A stretch of 64,000 bases of DNA, from contig NZ_JACYUD010000001.1 of the NCBI RefSeq assembly GCF_014841565.1, positions 922,753-986,752 of the forward strand, written 5' to 3'. Within the stretch, counting starts at the first letter, position 1; every line of letters starts with the position of its first letter. Shown here piece by piece: positions 8,651 to 17,625 of the stretch. The notes beneath the pieces are model-generated. The model had not been told where the DNA came from. It did not search any database and saw only the letters and a list, made by a program, of their open reading frames with translations. The stretch is from Rhizobium sp. CFBP 8762. GTDB taxonomy: Bacteria > Pseudomonadota > Alphaproteobacteria > Rhizobiales > Rhizobiaceae. Made by a program: the position numbers and the translations under genes.

Positions 8651-9448
8651 TCAACCGCCGAGCTTGTAATCCACGAACCACGTCTTGTTGAGGCGGTCCA
8701 GTGTACCGTCCTCTTTCAGCGCCTTGATTGCAGCGTTAACGGGCGCGACCAGATCGGACCCCTTGGCAAAGATGAAGCCGAAATCTTCCGTACCGAGCGC
8801 ATTGCCAACCAGTTTCAGCGATCCATTGGAAGCATCCACGTAGCCCTTGCCTGCCGTGCCATCCGTCAGCACCATATCGACATCACCGGTCTTTAATGCC
8901 TGCACCGTTGCGCCAAAGGTTTCAAACAGCTTGATGCGCGGGTTCTGCTCATTGCCGTCCAGCACCTCATACACGGTGGTGTAGAACGGCGTCGTACCCG
9001 GCTGTGCCGCCGCAAGTGCATCGGGCAACGCGGCGAAGCTCTTTGCATCGGTAAAGCGCGTCTCGTCACTGCGCACCAGCATGAACAGTTCAGAGCGCAT
9101 ATAGGGATCGGAGAAATCCACCTTCTGCTTGCGCTCTTCCTTGATGGTAATGCCTGTCATGCCAATATTGTACTGACCGCCCGCGACGGCCTCGATCATC
9201 GCGTCCCAGCTGGATGTCTGGTATTCCACCTTGAAATTGAGGCGCTTGGCGATTTCGTTCATTGCATCGTATTCCCAGCCGATGGCTTTGCCACTCTTGG
9301 GGTCCACGAACTGGAGCGGCGGGTAGGCGTTTTCCGTCACCACCACCACGGTGCGCCCACCGAGATCAGGCAGAGACTGCGCATAGGATACGGCCGGTGT
9401 CAGCATAAGGGCGGCAAGGACGGACACGAAAAAACGACGAGACAGCAT
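8651..9448 (-). CDS. Periplasmic amino-acid-binding protein of an ABC transporter
   Basis: A 265-residue family 3 (SBP_bac_3) solute-binding protein. It has a signal peptide ending VSYAQS, then the two-lobed pattern with WEYDAMNEIAKRLNF, DAMIEAVAGGQYNIGMTG and VDFSDPYM, and a C-terminal LNKTWF. The start has GGAG eight bases upstream. It is the first gene of a unit with the permease. The ligand is probably a polar or basic amino acid, but the precise one cannot be told. Confidence 0.92.
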   Translation of the reverse strand: MLSRRFFVSVLAALMLTPAVSYAQSLPDLGGRTVVVVTENAYPPLQFVDPKSGKAIGWEYDAMNEIAKRLNFKVEYQTSSWDAMIEAVAGGQYNIGMTGITIKEERKQKVDFSDPYMRSELFMLVRSDETRFTDAKSFAALPDALAAAQPGTTPFYTTVYEVLDGNEQNPRIKLFETFGATVQALKTGDVDMVLTDGTAGKGYVDASNGSLKLVGNALGTEDFGFIFAKGSDLVAPVNAAIKALKEDGTLDRLNKTWFVDYKLGG

Positions 9449-9547
9449 CGGTGAGGCTCCGAAGAATTGAGGATGCCCATTGTCACAAAATCCTGCTGCA
9501 ACGCAAGCGGCTTTAATCCCAGAAACGTTCGGGCCACATTCAGGATT

Positions 9548-10039
9548 TTAATAGAGTCCGTCCGCCAGTCTGTCGTTGAGATACGCTTCAGCATTCATCT
9601 GCCCGTTCAGGACAGTCCGCACCCACGCATCTCGCTCGTGGGCAATGCTTACGCTTTCCCACACACACGCCGAATACGGCCTTGTCACCTGCGCAAAGCG
9701 GGTTGGTTCCTCTCCCATGGCGCGCGATAGCAACTGACACTGGATGCCACCTGCAATCCACCAGTTGAACAACAGCCAGTAATTGGCTTTTGCTTCACCC
9801 TCGTGCAGCACAGCAAATCCCAGCCCAAAATGCTGCCCCTCTGCCTCCATAGCCGATGTCAGCGACGTACAATAAAGTTGTGCGGCGGCAACAATGTCAT
9901 CTCTGCCCGCCAGAGGCGGCACGCTGCAATCCGCGCTGATGAGATGAACCTTAAAACGCGACGATGCTAACGCCCAATGCGCATGGGTCGTGAAACGACG
10001 GGGTGCGTAAGCAGGCTCAAAAGAGAAATCAGCATGCAT
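9548..10039 (-). CDS. Conserved hypothetical protein
   Basis: A 163-residue soluble protein I do not recognise by name. AAGG eight bases before the ATG supports the start. It lacks a signal peptide and membrane segments; it is Trp- and Ala-rich with a central NYWLLFNWWIAGG segment that is hydrophobic but has polar residues, and a C-terminal HERDAWVRTVLNG region. Codon usage looks like its neighbours, which favours a real gene. It stands alone between an ABC binding protein and an EamA exporter. Confidence 0.7.
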   Translation of the reverse strand: MHADFSFEPAYAPRRFTTHAHWALASSRFKVHLISADCSVPPLAGRDDIVAAAQLYCTSLTSAMEAEGQHFGLGFAVLHEGEAKANYWLLFNWWIAGGIQCQLLSRAMGEEPTRFAQVTRPYSACVWESVSIAHERDAWVRTVLNGQMNAEAYLNDRLADGLY

Positions 10040-10072
10040 CTTGGTTGCCTTTGCCCAGCAGTATTGTTGACC

Positions 10073-10936
10073 TCATCGCGCTGACTGTATGACGCCGACG
10101 GAAGCAATAACAATGGCTGCTATGCCAGCCATTTCCGTAAGGGACAAAACTTCCCCCAGCACCACCATTCCCACGATGGCACCCATGGCAGGTTCGCCGC
10201 TTGTAAGCACCCCGAAGCTTTTGGCCGGAAGGCGTTGCAAGGCGAACATTTCCAGCGAGTACGGAATAGCGCTCGACAGCACCGCGACCAGCAATGCCAG
10301 CGTCAGCACATCAAACCTCAGGAGCACCGTGCCCGCCTCCACCAAACCAAACGGCAATACCACCACTGCCGCAAGAATCATGCCCAAAGCGGGCGCTTGC
10401 GCCCCCAGTACCGAGCCTGCCCGCTTCCCGGAAACGATGTAGATGCCCCAACAGATTCCGGCCGCAAACGCATAGCCAACACCCCGCAGGTCAATGGTAC
10501 TGTAATCCTGATGCAGGGGTAAAAGGAACGACAGGCCGAGAAGTGTCAGCGCAACCCAGAAGAGGTCTGAGCGACGGCGCGAATACGCAAGCGCAACGGT
10601 GAGCGGGCCGGTGAATTCGATTGCCAGCGCAACGCCCAGCGGAATCCGCTGGATGGCCATGTAAAACAGCAGATTCATCAGCCCCAACGACATTCCGTAG
10701 GGGATGGCCGATATCAAGGCACTCGTCCTGAAATTGAATTTCCAGAGCCGAAAAACGAACACCAGAATCAGCGCAGCCAGCGCCAGCCGCAGCGTCGTTG
10801 TACCGGCAGGTCCAATGACGGGGAACAGCTGTTTGGCGATGGACGCGCCAATGGTGATCGACAGCATTGCAACCCCGACGGCACCCAGCGGCGCAAATTT
10901 CGAGGATGTCCACGTTGAAGGCGTCTTCTCGACCAT
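10073..10936 (-). CDS. EamA-family exporter, RhtA-like
   Basis: A 287-residue ten-segment membrane protein of the DMT superfamily, closest in pattern to the threonine/homoserine exporter RhtA: SITIGASIAKQLFPVIGPAGTT at the first repeat, and the second-repeat block SAIPYSLEMFALQRLPAKSFGVL with SGEPAMGA. The ATG with GGGGA upstream is chosen; an in-frame GTG 48 bases earlier would add a polar leader. RhtA-type proteins export threonine, homoserine or similar compounds by proton exchange; the true substrate is not known. It stands alone. Confidence 0.85.
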   Translation of the reverse strand: MVEKTPSTWTSSKFAPLGAVGVAMLSITIGASIAKQLFPVIGPAGTTTLRLALAALILVFVFRLWKFNFRTSALISAIPYGMSLGLMNLLFYMAIQRIPLGVALAIEFTGPLTVALAYSRRRSDLFWVALTLLGLSFLLPLHQDYSTIDLRGVGYAFAAGICWGIYIVSGKRAGSVLGAQAPALGMILAAVVVLPFGLVEAGTVLLRFDVLTLALLVAVLSSAIPYSLEMFALQRLPAKSFGVLTSGEPAMGAIVGMVVLGEVLSLTEMAGIAAIVIASVGVIQSAR

Positions 10937-10984
10937 AGCGTCCCCTGCTTCCACCACCTCAACAACAGGCTGGTGAGTAATCAC

Positions 10985-11018
10985 AAAAAAAGCCGCCGAA
11001 CAATGCCGGCGGCTTTTT
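10985..11018. terminator. Bidirectional terminator after rplS
   Basis: A hairpin AGCCGCCG...CGGCGGCT is flanked by an A-run on the left and a T-run on the right, so it can end transcripts on both strands. It lies just after the rplS stop (minus strand) and can act as the intrinsic terminator of the rpsP-rplS gene set. Confidence 0.85.
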
Positions 11019-11042
11019 CCAAATCTTTGATGCAGCGTCTGC

Positions 11043-11573
11043 TTATTCGGAAGCGGTCGCTGCTTCTGCTGCTGCGGCTTCCTGCGCTGCTGCGGCTTCG
11101 GCTGCTGCCTTTTCGGCGGCCAGTGCCTGGGCTGCGGCTACCTTTTCGGCTTCCAGACGGGCGCGTTCCTGCACAACTGCCTGACGCTCGGCGTCGTTCA
11201 GCTTGCGGGCGCGTGTGTTGGTGTTTTCAATGATACGCGCCGACTTGCCGCGACGATCGCGCAGGTAGTACAGCTTGGCGCGACGGACCTTACCGCGGCG
11301 AACGACTTCAACGCCTTCAACCAGCGGCGAGTAAACGGGGAATACGCGCTCAACGCCTTCGCCGTAGGAAATCTTGCGAACCGTGAAGCTCTCGTTGATG
11401 CCGCCGCCGGAACGGGCAATGCAAACGCCTTCGTAAGCCTGTACGCGGGTACGGGTGCCTTCTGTCACGCGCACGTTGACACGAACGGTGTCACCGGCGG
11501 AAAAGTCAGGAAGGGTGCGCTTTGCGGCAATCTTTTCGGCCTGTTCGGCTTCCAGCTGCTGAATAATGTTCAT
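11043..11573 (-). CDS. rplS: 50S ribosomal protein L19
   Basis: L19 sits at the 30S-50S interface. The core (about residues 1-120) has the family features, for example [25 protein letters not shown] and [24 protein letters not shown]. The 176-residue product has a C-terminal tail of about 50 residues that is almost only Ala, Glu, Gln and Lys, longer than in enterobacteria (about 115 residues) but seen in rhizobial L19. It is the last gene of the rpsP-rimM-trmD-rplS set and has its own candidate promoter inside the trmD end. Confidence 0.97.
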   Translation of the reverse strand: MNIIQQLEAEQAEKIAAKRTLPDFSAGDTVRVNVRVTEGTRTRVQAYEGVCIARSGGGINESFTVRKISYGEGVERVFPVYSPLVEGVEVVRRGKVRRAKLYYLRDRRGKSARIIENTNTRARKLNDAERQAVVQERARLEAEKVAAAQALAAEKAAAEAAAAQEAAAAEAATASE

Positions 11574-11726
11574 CGGTCTAAACCTTCTTTACGTTCTTCT
11601 GAAACAGCCAGAGCGCTCAACGGTTCGGCCTTTGGTTCAACCTCGGTGCCTTACGCCTTGTGGGGCGGGAGCGGAATTCGCCATTCTTTAATTTGGTTTT
11701 TAACCGGACATGGCCGGTTGGGGGCG

Positions 11727-11755
11727 CTCATATACCGGTTTCAGTCTTTTGTCAA
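11727..11755 (-). promoter_or_regulatory. Candidate promoter for rplS
   Basis: On the minus strand TTGACA (11755-11750) is followed after 17 bases by TATGAG (11732-11727), or after 15 by TATATG. It overlaps the trmD stop and lies about 155 bases before rplS, which would let rplS be expressed independently of the upstream operon. Confidence 0.4.
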
Positions 11756-12424
11756 AAGATCAGGACGCCGAAGGGCCGTCAATTTGCGGGCTTCCTCCTC
11801 GCGCCAGCGCTGAATCTCGCCGTGATGCCCGGACGAGAGCACAGCAGGTATCTCCACACCTTCAAACTCCTGTGGGCGGGTGTAGTGCGGATGCTCCAGC
11901 AGCCCGCCCTCAAAGCTTTCATGCACGCCAGACAGCGCATTGCCCATGACGCCGGGCAGGATACGCACGACCGCATCCAGCAGCGTCAGCGCCGCAGGCT
12001 CACCACCCGACAGAATGTAGTCACCAATCGACACCTCTTCGAGGTCACGCGAATCGATTATCCTCTGGTCAACGCCCTCAAACCGCCCGCAGACGATGAT
12101 TGCGCCCGGCCCTGCGGCCAGTTCGCGCACCCGTGTCTGCGTCAGCGGCTTGCCTCTCGGGCTCATCAACAGCCGGGGGACCGTTCCATCACCGCTAACA
12201 CTGTCGATTGCGCGGGCCAGCACATCCGGTTTCAGAACCATTCCGGCCCCACCACCAGCCGGTGTGTCGTCCACGGTGCGGTGACGGTCGGTGGTAAAAT
12301 CGCGGATCTGCACCGCATCCAGTGCCCACTGCCCCCGCTCCAGCGCGCGGCCTGCCAACGAATGGCCCAGATGCCCTGGAAACATCTCCGGATACAGCGT
12401 TAGGATGGTTGCACGAAACGTCAT
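11741..12424 (-). CDS. trmD: tRNA (guanine-N1)-methyltransferase
   Basis: TrmD methylates G37 of tRNAs reading CNN codons from S-adenosylmethionine. The 227-residue protein has the knotted SPOUT fold signatures: [10 protein letters not shown] at the start, [27 protein letters not shown], and the SAM-binding knot [13 protein letters not shown] with [16 protein letters not shown]. It follows rimM by three bases in the usual order. Confidence 0.97.
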   Translation of the reverse strand: MTFRATILTLYPEMFPGHLGHSLAGRALERGQWALDAVQIRDFTTDRHRTVDDTPAGGGAGMVLKPDVLARAIDSVSGDGTVPRLLMSPRGKPLTQTRVRELAAGPGAIIVCGRFEGVDQRIIDSRDLEEVSIGDYILSGGEPAALTLLDAVVRILPGVMGNALSGVHESFEGGLLEHPHYTRPQEFEGVEIPAVLSSGHHGEIQRWREEEARKLTALRRPDLLTKD

Positions 12425-12427
12425 AGG

Positions 12428-12991
12428 TTATTTGCCGTCTGGCAGAAACGGATTGCCGGGCTTGTCTTCGTCACTGTCGACAAGGCCCGCCGCCAGCGGA
12501 TCGATGACCAGCTTACCGCCGTTAAGATCAATTTCCAGCACCGACCATTCCGTAAAGGGAATCAGCACAGGGCGCTTGGCGGGCCCGCGCAGTTCCAGAA
12601 GATCGCCCGCGCCAAAATCATAGACGCCGCTGACAGTGCCGAAACTCAGGCCGTTTACATCCACGGCTTCCAGCCCTTCCAGATCAGCATAGAAAAACTC
12701 GTCATCGTCCAGTTCATCGTCGGGCAGGCTGTCGCGCTCGATGAACAGTTCCGTTCCGTTCAGTGCTTCAGCCGCGTTCCGGTCGTTCACGCCGCGAAAG
12801 CGCACGATGGCAACGGTTTTTGCTTCCCGGATATCCAGAACCTCAAAGATACGGCCATCTCTGGTATGCAAATGACCATAGGCGCCGAAGGCCAGGGGAT
12901 CGCCGGTATAGGTTTTAACCCGCACCTCACCCCGCAGGCCCTGTGCTGCACCAATTGTGCCCACCAGAACCGGATTTTCCAGTTTTACCAT
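12428..12991 (-). CDS. rimM: Ribosome maturation factor RimM
   Basis: A 187-residue 30S assembly factor that binds S19 and matures the 16S head. The N-terminal RimM domain shows [19 protein letters not shown] and [11 protein letters not shown]; the C-terminal PRC-barrel includes LEAVDVNG and [16 protein letters not shown] start at MVKLENPV, matching family N-termini; an ATG 39 bases upstream is possible but lacks a ribosome site. In most relatives rpsP lies directly upstream; here a beta-lactamase on the other strand separates them. Confidence 0.92.
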   Translation of the reverse strand: MVKLENPVLVGTIGAAQGLRGEVRVKTYTGDPLAFGAYGHLHTRDGRIFEVLDIREAKTVAIVRFRGVNDRNAAEALNGTELFIERDSLPDDELDDDEFFYADLEGLEAVDVNGLSFGTVSGVYDFGAGDLLELRGPAKRPVLIPFTEWSVLEIDLNGGKLVIDPLAAGLVDSDEDKPGNPFLPDGK

Positions 12992-13123
12992 CGTCGCAAC
13001 CGCCTGCCTTAACCAATCTGGCCCTGCCATAACGGAAAACAGCTCTGTTGGAAACTGTGCTGGCAGCCAACTTTATGCCACGATAGGCTGGCTCTTTGCG
13101 GTCAACCTTAAGGAGACCCGGAT

Positions 13124-13951
13124 TTGTTCGCTGTAAAACACGTTTCCCTATCCCTGCTTAGCCTTGTTTTCATGGCTGCCTTGCCAAGTCTGGCAACAGC
13201 ACAAACCCAGTGCCTCGCCATCGCGGATGCTGCAACCGGCACTCTGCTGAAACACGAAGGTGCGGGCTGCGAACAGCGCATCACGCCTGCTTCCACCTTT
13301 AAAATAGCCATCAGCCTGATGGGGTTTGACAGCGGCGTTCTGAAGGACGAGCACAGTCCCGCTCTGCCATTCAAGGAAGGCTACTCTGCCTGGCGGCCAA
13401 GCTGGAAGCATACCACCGATCCCGCCTACTGGATGAAGGAATCGGTTGTCTGGTATTCGCAGGAGATTACCCCGCGCATCGGCGCAGATAAGTTTGCCGC
13501 CTACCTGAAAGCCTTTAACTACGGCAATGCTGATGCATCCGGCGATAAGGGTAAAAACAACGGACTGAAGCGCGCATGGCTCAGTTCCTCGCTCCAGATT
13601 TCGCCGATGGAGCAGATGGCGTTTCTGACCCACATCGTCAAACGAGAGTTGGCGGTCTCGGATCACGCCTATGACATGACCAGCAAAATCACCAAACTCG
13701 ATTCGTCAATCAGCGGCTGGGAGGTGCATGGCAAAACCGGTGCTGCGGCACCCCGCAATGCCGATGGCTCGCTGGCAGAAGACCGCCCCTATGGCTGGTT
13801 CGTCGGCTGGGCGACCAAGGGAAAGCGCACGATTGTGTTTGTCCACCAGATACAGGATGCAGCAAAACAGGAGGTCTCGCCCGGCTTTCGCGCCCGCGAC
13901 GCGTTGCTTGCGATGCTGTCAGACGTATTGGCTAAAATCGAGCAGCCCTGA
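13124..13951 (+). CDS. Class D (OXA-type) beta-lactamase
   Basis: A 275-residue serine beta-lactamase that hydrolyses beta-lactam antibiotics in the periplasm. All class D active-site motifs are visible: Ser57-Thr-Phe-Lys60, Ser107-Val-Val109, Tyr133-Gly-Asn135 and Lys204-Thr-Gly206. A signal peptide ends at LATAQT. The start codon is TTG with AAGGAG eight bases before it. It lies antisense between rpsP and rimM, breaking a conserved ribosomal operon. The spectrum of activity cannot be predicted. A bidirectional terminator follows. Confidence 0.93.
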   Translation: MFAVKHVSLSLLSLVFMAALPSLATAQTQCLAIADAATGTLLKHEGAGCEQRITPASTFKIAISLMGFDSGVLKDEHSPALPFKEGYSAWRPSWKHTTDPAYWMKESVVWYSQEITPRIGADKFAAYLKAFNYGNADASGDKGKNNGLKRAWLSSSLQISPMEQMAFLTHIVKRELAVSDHAYDMTSKITKLDSSISGWEVHGKTGAAAPRNADGSLAEDRPYGWFVGWATKGKRTIVFVHQIQDAAKQEVSPGFRARDALLAMLSDVLAKIEQP

Positions 13952-13954
13952 AAC

Positions 13955-13985
13955 AAAAAAGCGGCAGTTGCCCGCCGCTTTTTAT
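13955..13985. terminator. Bidirectional terminator between beta-lactamase and rpsP
   Basis: GCGGC...GCCGC hairpin with an 8-base loop, flanked by AAAAAA on the left and TTTTT on the right, four bases after the beta-lactamase stop and just after the rpsP stop on the other strand. It serves both convergent genes, so rpsP transcripts probably end before rimM. Confidence 0.85.
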
Positions 13986-14001
13986 TGCTTTGACTGATTG
14001 C

Positions 14002-14364
14002 TTATTCAGCGGCAGCAGCGGCTGCGTCAGCGGCCTTCTGGGCGGCTTCGGCGGCGCGTTCCTGTGCCTTTTTGCCAGGCTGGCCCTTGGTTGGGTTGGC
14101 GCGGGTGGCGCGCTCGGCAAGGCCGGCTTCTGCCATGAAGCGCAGAACACGGTCTGTCGGGATGGCGCCGTTGGAAACCCAGTACTGAAGGCGCTCGCCG
14201 TTCAGTTCAACGCGCTTTTCGTCGCCCTTGGCAAGCATCGGGTTCCAGGAACCAACCTTTTCCAGAAAGCGGCCATCGCGTGGGCTACGCGCGTCGGCAA
14301 CGACGACCTGGTAGTAAGGACGCTTTTTGGAACCACCGCGTGCAAGACGAATTTTCAATGCCAT
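14002..14364 (-). CDS. rpsP: 30S ribosomal protein S16
   Basis: S16 is needed for 30S assembly. The first 80 residues match the family ([47 protein letters not shown]). The 120-residue product has a C-terminal tail of about 35 residues rich in Ala, Glu and Lys, similar in character to the L19 tail. It is followed by a terminator and an oppositely oriented beta-lactamase rather than by rimM. Confidence 0.97.
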   Translation of the reverse strand: MALKIRLARGGSKKRPYYQVVVADARSPRDGRFLEKVGSWNPMLAKGDEKRVELNGERLQYWVSNGAIPTDRVLRFMAEAGLAERATRANPTKGQPGKKAQERAAEAAQKAADAAAAAAE

Positions 14365-14394
14365 TTTATTTCTCCTGATAGATGAATGTCCGCC

Positions 14395-14712
14395 TCAGGC
14401 GGATTTTTCGTTTGCACCGCTGAGATCAGCGGCAATTGCTTCGTGATGTCGGATAACCTCGCGGATGATGAAGTTGAGAAACTTCTCCGCGAAATCCGGG
14501 TCCAGATTGGCATCCTTCGCCAGACGGCGAAGGCGGTCGATCTGGTATTCCTCGCGTGCCGGATCGGCAGGCGGCAATTCATGGGTGGCCTTCAAAATGC
14601 CAACCGCCTGCGTACAGGCAAAACGCTCCGCCAGCATATGCACCAGCGCCGCATCGATATTGTCGATGGACTGGCGGTATTTTGATAACTGTTCTTTGAC
14701 CTGATCCGTCAT
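14395..14712 (-). CDS. Chorismate mutase (AroQ type)
   Basis: A 105-residue monofunctional AroQ-class chorismate mutase that converts chorismate to prephenate for phenylalanine and tyrosine synthesis. The all-helical pattern is visible: YRQSIDNIDAALVHMLAERFACTQAV, with the catalytic Arg/Lys positions, and ADPAREEYQIDRLRRLA. The start MTDQVKEQ lies seven bases after the ffh stop, so it is probably co-transcribed with ffh and rpsP. This ffh-chorismate mutase-rpsP order is usual in rhizobia. Confidence 0.92.
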   Translation of the reverse strand: MTDQVKEQLSKYRQSIDNIDAALVHMLAERFACTQAVGILKATHELPPADPAREEYQIDRLRRLAKDANLDPDFAEKFLNFIIREVIRHHEAIAADLSGANEKSA

Positions 14713-14719
14713 AACTGGC

Positions 14720-16300
14720 TCACTTTTTCTTCGGTAGACCGGGAAGACTGCCCATACCCGGTAGTTTGGGGCCACCGAGGCCCGGCAAACCGCCGCCAAG
14801 ACCGCCCATTCCGCCAAGGCCCCCCAAGCCTTTTGTCAGGCCTGCGGCTTCCGCCTGCTTTTGAAGTGCTTCGAGCTGCTTGGGGTCCATCTTGGACAGA
14901 TCGGGCATACCGCCCATACCGCCCAAACCACCCATACCGCCGCCAAGTCCCATCTTGGCTGCCATACCACCCATCATCTGCTTCATCATGCCGCCCTTGC
15001 CCTTGCCGCCCATCATTTTCATCATGTCGGCCATCTGGCGGTGCATTTTCAAAAGCTTGTTGATATCAGCGGCATCCGTACCCGAACCGGCCGCGATGCG
15101 CTTCTTGCGCGAATGTTTCAGCATATCAGGATTGGCGCGCTCGGCCTTGGTCATGGAGCCGATAATGGCAAGCTGACGGTTGAATACGCTTTCATCCAGA
15201 CCCGATGCAGCCACCTTGTCCTTGAGCTTGCCCATGCCGGGCATCATGCCCATAATACCGCCCATACCGCCCATCTTCTGCATCTGGCGCAACTGGTCGG
15301 CCAGATCGTTCAGGTCGAATTTGCCAGTCCGCATCTTGGCGGCCATGGCAGCGGCTTTTTCCGCATCGATGTTTTCGGCAGCGCGCTCCACCAGGCTGAC
15401 GATATCGCCCATGCCCAGAATGCGGTCCGCCACGCGCCGGGGGTGAAATTCCTCCAGCTCGCTCATCTTTTCGCCAACACCAATCAGCTTGATCGGCTTG
15501 CCGGTGACGGCGCGCATGGATAGCGCGGCACCGCCACGGCCATCGCCGTCCATGCGGGTCAGCACAAGGCCGGTAATGCCGACGCGCTCATCGAAGTTGC
15601 GTGCAAGATTGACAGCGTCCTGACCGGTCAGCGCATCGGCCACCAGCAGAATTTCATGAGGATTGGCGCGACGCTTGATCTCCGCCATCTCGATCATCAA
15701 CGGCTCGTCGATATGTGTACGACCGGCCGTATCAAGAATCACGACATCATGGCCGCCCAAACGAGCCGCCTGAACCGCGCGGCTGGCGATATCGGTGGGC
15801 GATTGGCCGGGGATGATCGCCAGCGTGTCAATGCTGGTCTGCGCACCCAGTTGGCGCAACTGCTCCTGCGCGGCGGGGCGGCGTGTATCCAGCGACGCCA
15901 TCAGCACTTTTTTCTTGTCGCGGGTGGAAAGACGGTTGGCGATCTTGCCGGTTGTCGTCGTCTTGCCTGAGCCCTGCAAGCCCACCATCATGATGACGAC
16001 CGGGGCGGGCGCATTCAAATCAATGCCCACGCCTTCCGAGCCGAGCATTTCGACCAGCTCGTCATGAACGATCTTGACGACCATCTGGCCGGGCTTGATG
16101 GCTTTGAGAATTTCCGCGCCGACTGCCTTTTCACGCACGCGCTCGATAAAGCCGCGCACGACATCCAATGCCACGTCGGCCTCCAGCAGCGCGCGGCGCA
16201 CTTCGCGCAGCGCTGCTGATACATCGGCTTCCGAGAGCGCGCCACGGCCCGTCAATCCATTCAGAATGGAACCAAGGCGATCCTGGAGGTTTTCAAACAT
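14720..16300 (-). CDS. ffh: Signal recognition particle protein Ffh
   Basis: The 526-residue SRP54 homologue binds signal sequences and SRP RNA and docks on FtsY to target proteins to the membrane. N domain first, then the G domain with GLQGSGKTTTTGK, DTAGR and TRMDGDGRGGAAL, then the M domain with RMRTGKFDLNDLADQL and SGTD motif region. The C-terminus is a long Gly/Met tail (GGMGGLGGMGG repeats), typical of alphaproteobacteria. The start MFENLQDRLG is the family N-terminus; upstream in-frame codons are unsupported. The SRP RNA gene is not in the window. Confidence 0.97.
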   Translation of the reverse strand: MFENLQDRLGSILNGLTGRGALSEADVSAALREVRRALLEADVALDVVRGFIERVREKAVGAEILKAIKPGQMVVKIVHDELVEMLGSEGVGIDLNAPAPVVIMMVGLQGSGKTTTTGKIANRLSTRDKKKVLMASLDTRRPAAQEQLRQLGAQTSIDTLAIIPGQSPTDIASRAVQAARLGGHDVVILDTAGRTHIDEPLMIEMAEIKRRANPHEILLVADALTGQDAVNLARNFDERVGITGLVLTRMDGDGRGGAALSMRAVTGKPIKLIGVGEKMSELEEFHPRRVADRILGMGDIVSLVERAAENIDAEKAAAMAAKMRTGKFDLNDLADQLRQMQKMGGMGGIMGMMPGMGKLKDKVAASGLDESVFNRQLAIIGSMTKAERANPDMLKHSRKKRIAAGSGTDAADINKLLKMHRQMADMMKMMGGKGKGGMMKQMMGGMAAKMGLGGGMGGLGGMGGMPDLSKMDPKQLEALQKQAEAAGLTKGLGGLGGMGGLGGGLPGLGGPKLPGMGSLPGLPKKK

Positions 16301-16577
16301 CAAACTCACGTCCTTTGTGTTTCGCAAACGCTGTGTGTGCGAAAACGTCGGTATCGCCGCGCCAGAATGCAAGACGCAAAGCCATAAAGCACCCGAGGGC
16401 GCAACGCGCTGTCGGATGTTGACCTCCGGGATCTGGTTCAAAGAACTGCCCCGGTCGGCGGCTGCAAGTGTTGAAACTTTAGCGGCAGATGCGCGGGATA
16501 AACAGGAACACGCTCAAAAAGTCAAGCATTGCGCAAGGAATGGTGCTTATATTCGCGTCAAAGTGGAGATTCGTGCA

Positions 16578-17570
16578 GTGAGCAATCCTTATTATACGGG
16601 TCGGCCGACCGACCATTTCGATGGGACGCGGTTCTTCAATCCCAATGGCATTGAGCCAGGTGGCTTTGGTGATCTCCTGCGCTGGCAATTCAGCAAGGGC
16701 CGTATCAAGTGGGACAAACATTACGAGAATAAATTTCCGCCCGCCGTGCCGGACAGCAAGATTGAGGGCGACGCCCTGCGTGTGACCATGGTCGGCCATG
16801 CCTCTTTGCTGATCCAGACCGCCGGTATCAATATATTGACGGACCCGGTGTGGTCCAACCGTGTGAGCCCGTTCTCCTTCATCGGGCCGAAGCGCACCAG
16901 CCTGCCGGGCATCGCGTTTTCTGCCTTGCCGCCGATTGATGTGGTGCTGATCACGCACAATCACTACGATCATCTGGACCTCGACACGCTGAAGGCGCTG
17001 AATCTCCGCCATCACCCCCTGCTGGTGATGCCGCTGGGCAACGATACGATTGTCGAGGATGCGGCGCCGGGCGCACGCATGGCCGTGCTGGACTGGGGCG
17101 ACGGCATTAATATTTCCGAAGGTATGGCGGTCTATGCCACGCCGTGCCACCACTGGTCGGCACGCGGCATGAACGACCGGCGCATGGCGCTGTGGTGCGC
17201 CTTCGTTATCACCACACCCTCGGGCAATCTCTACCATATCGGCGATACCGGTTTTCACGATGGTATCAATTACCGCGCGGCGGCTGAAGCCTATGGCGGT
17301 TTTCGTCTCGCCACCTTGCCGATTGGCGCCTATGAGCCGCGCTGGTTTATGAAAAGCCAGCATCAGAACCCGGAGGAAGCGGTGGAAGGCATGCTGTTGT
17401 GCAATGCAGCCTATGCGCTTGGCCACCATTGGGGCGCGTTTCAATTGACAGACGAAGGGCGGGAAGACCCGCCAACGGCGCTGACCGCCGCGCTGACCAA
17501 GCGCAGCATCGAGCCAACGCGCTTTCGCGCCATGCACCCCGGCGAGGTATTCGATATTCCATTGGGATAA
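16578..17570 (+). CDS. MBL-fold metallo-hydrolase, NAPE-PLD/UlaG-like
   Basis: A 330-residue metallo-beta-lactamase-fold protein. The zinc-binding motif HNHYDHLDL, the later His in CHHWSARGM, and HIGDTGFHD place it among the UlaG/NAPE-PLD-like hydrolases (N-acyl phosphatidylethanolamine phospholipase D family). I start at the GTG with GGAG nine bases upstream; in-frame extension upstream reads through the ffh leader and is not credible. Substrate is unknown. It is divergent from ffh and upstream of dapF. Confidence 0.85.
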   Translation: MSNPYYTGRPTDHFDGTRFFNPNGIEPGGFGDLLRWQFSKGRIKWDKHYENKFPPAVPDSKIEGDALRVTMVGHASLLIQTAGINILTDPVWSNRVSPFSFIGPKRTSLPGIAFSALPPIDVVLITHNHYDHLDLDTLKALNLRHHPLLVMPLGNDTIVEDAAPGARMAVLDWGDGINISEGMAVYATPCHHWSARGMNDRRMALWCAFVITTPSGNLYHIGDTGFHDGINYRAAAEAYGGFRLATLPIGAYEPRWFMKSQHQNPEEAVEGMLLCNAAYALGHHWGAFQLTDEGREDPPTALTAALTKRSIEPTRFRAMHPGEVFDIPLG

Positions 17571-17625
17571 TCTAGCAATCGCCGGGAAATTCCTTCATAT
17601 ACGGGCAAAATAATGAGTACTGACC

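Noticed and set aside
11702-11719. AACCGG/CCGGTT hairpin before rplS as a terminator or ribosomal leader
   Set aside because: Only six base pairs, no T-run on the minus strand, and no known L19 leader motif; not enough to call.
16479-17537. A 352-codon minus-strand open frame
   Set aside because: Antisense to the MBL-fold hydrolase, whose zinc motifs are clear.
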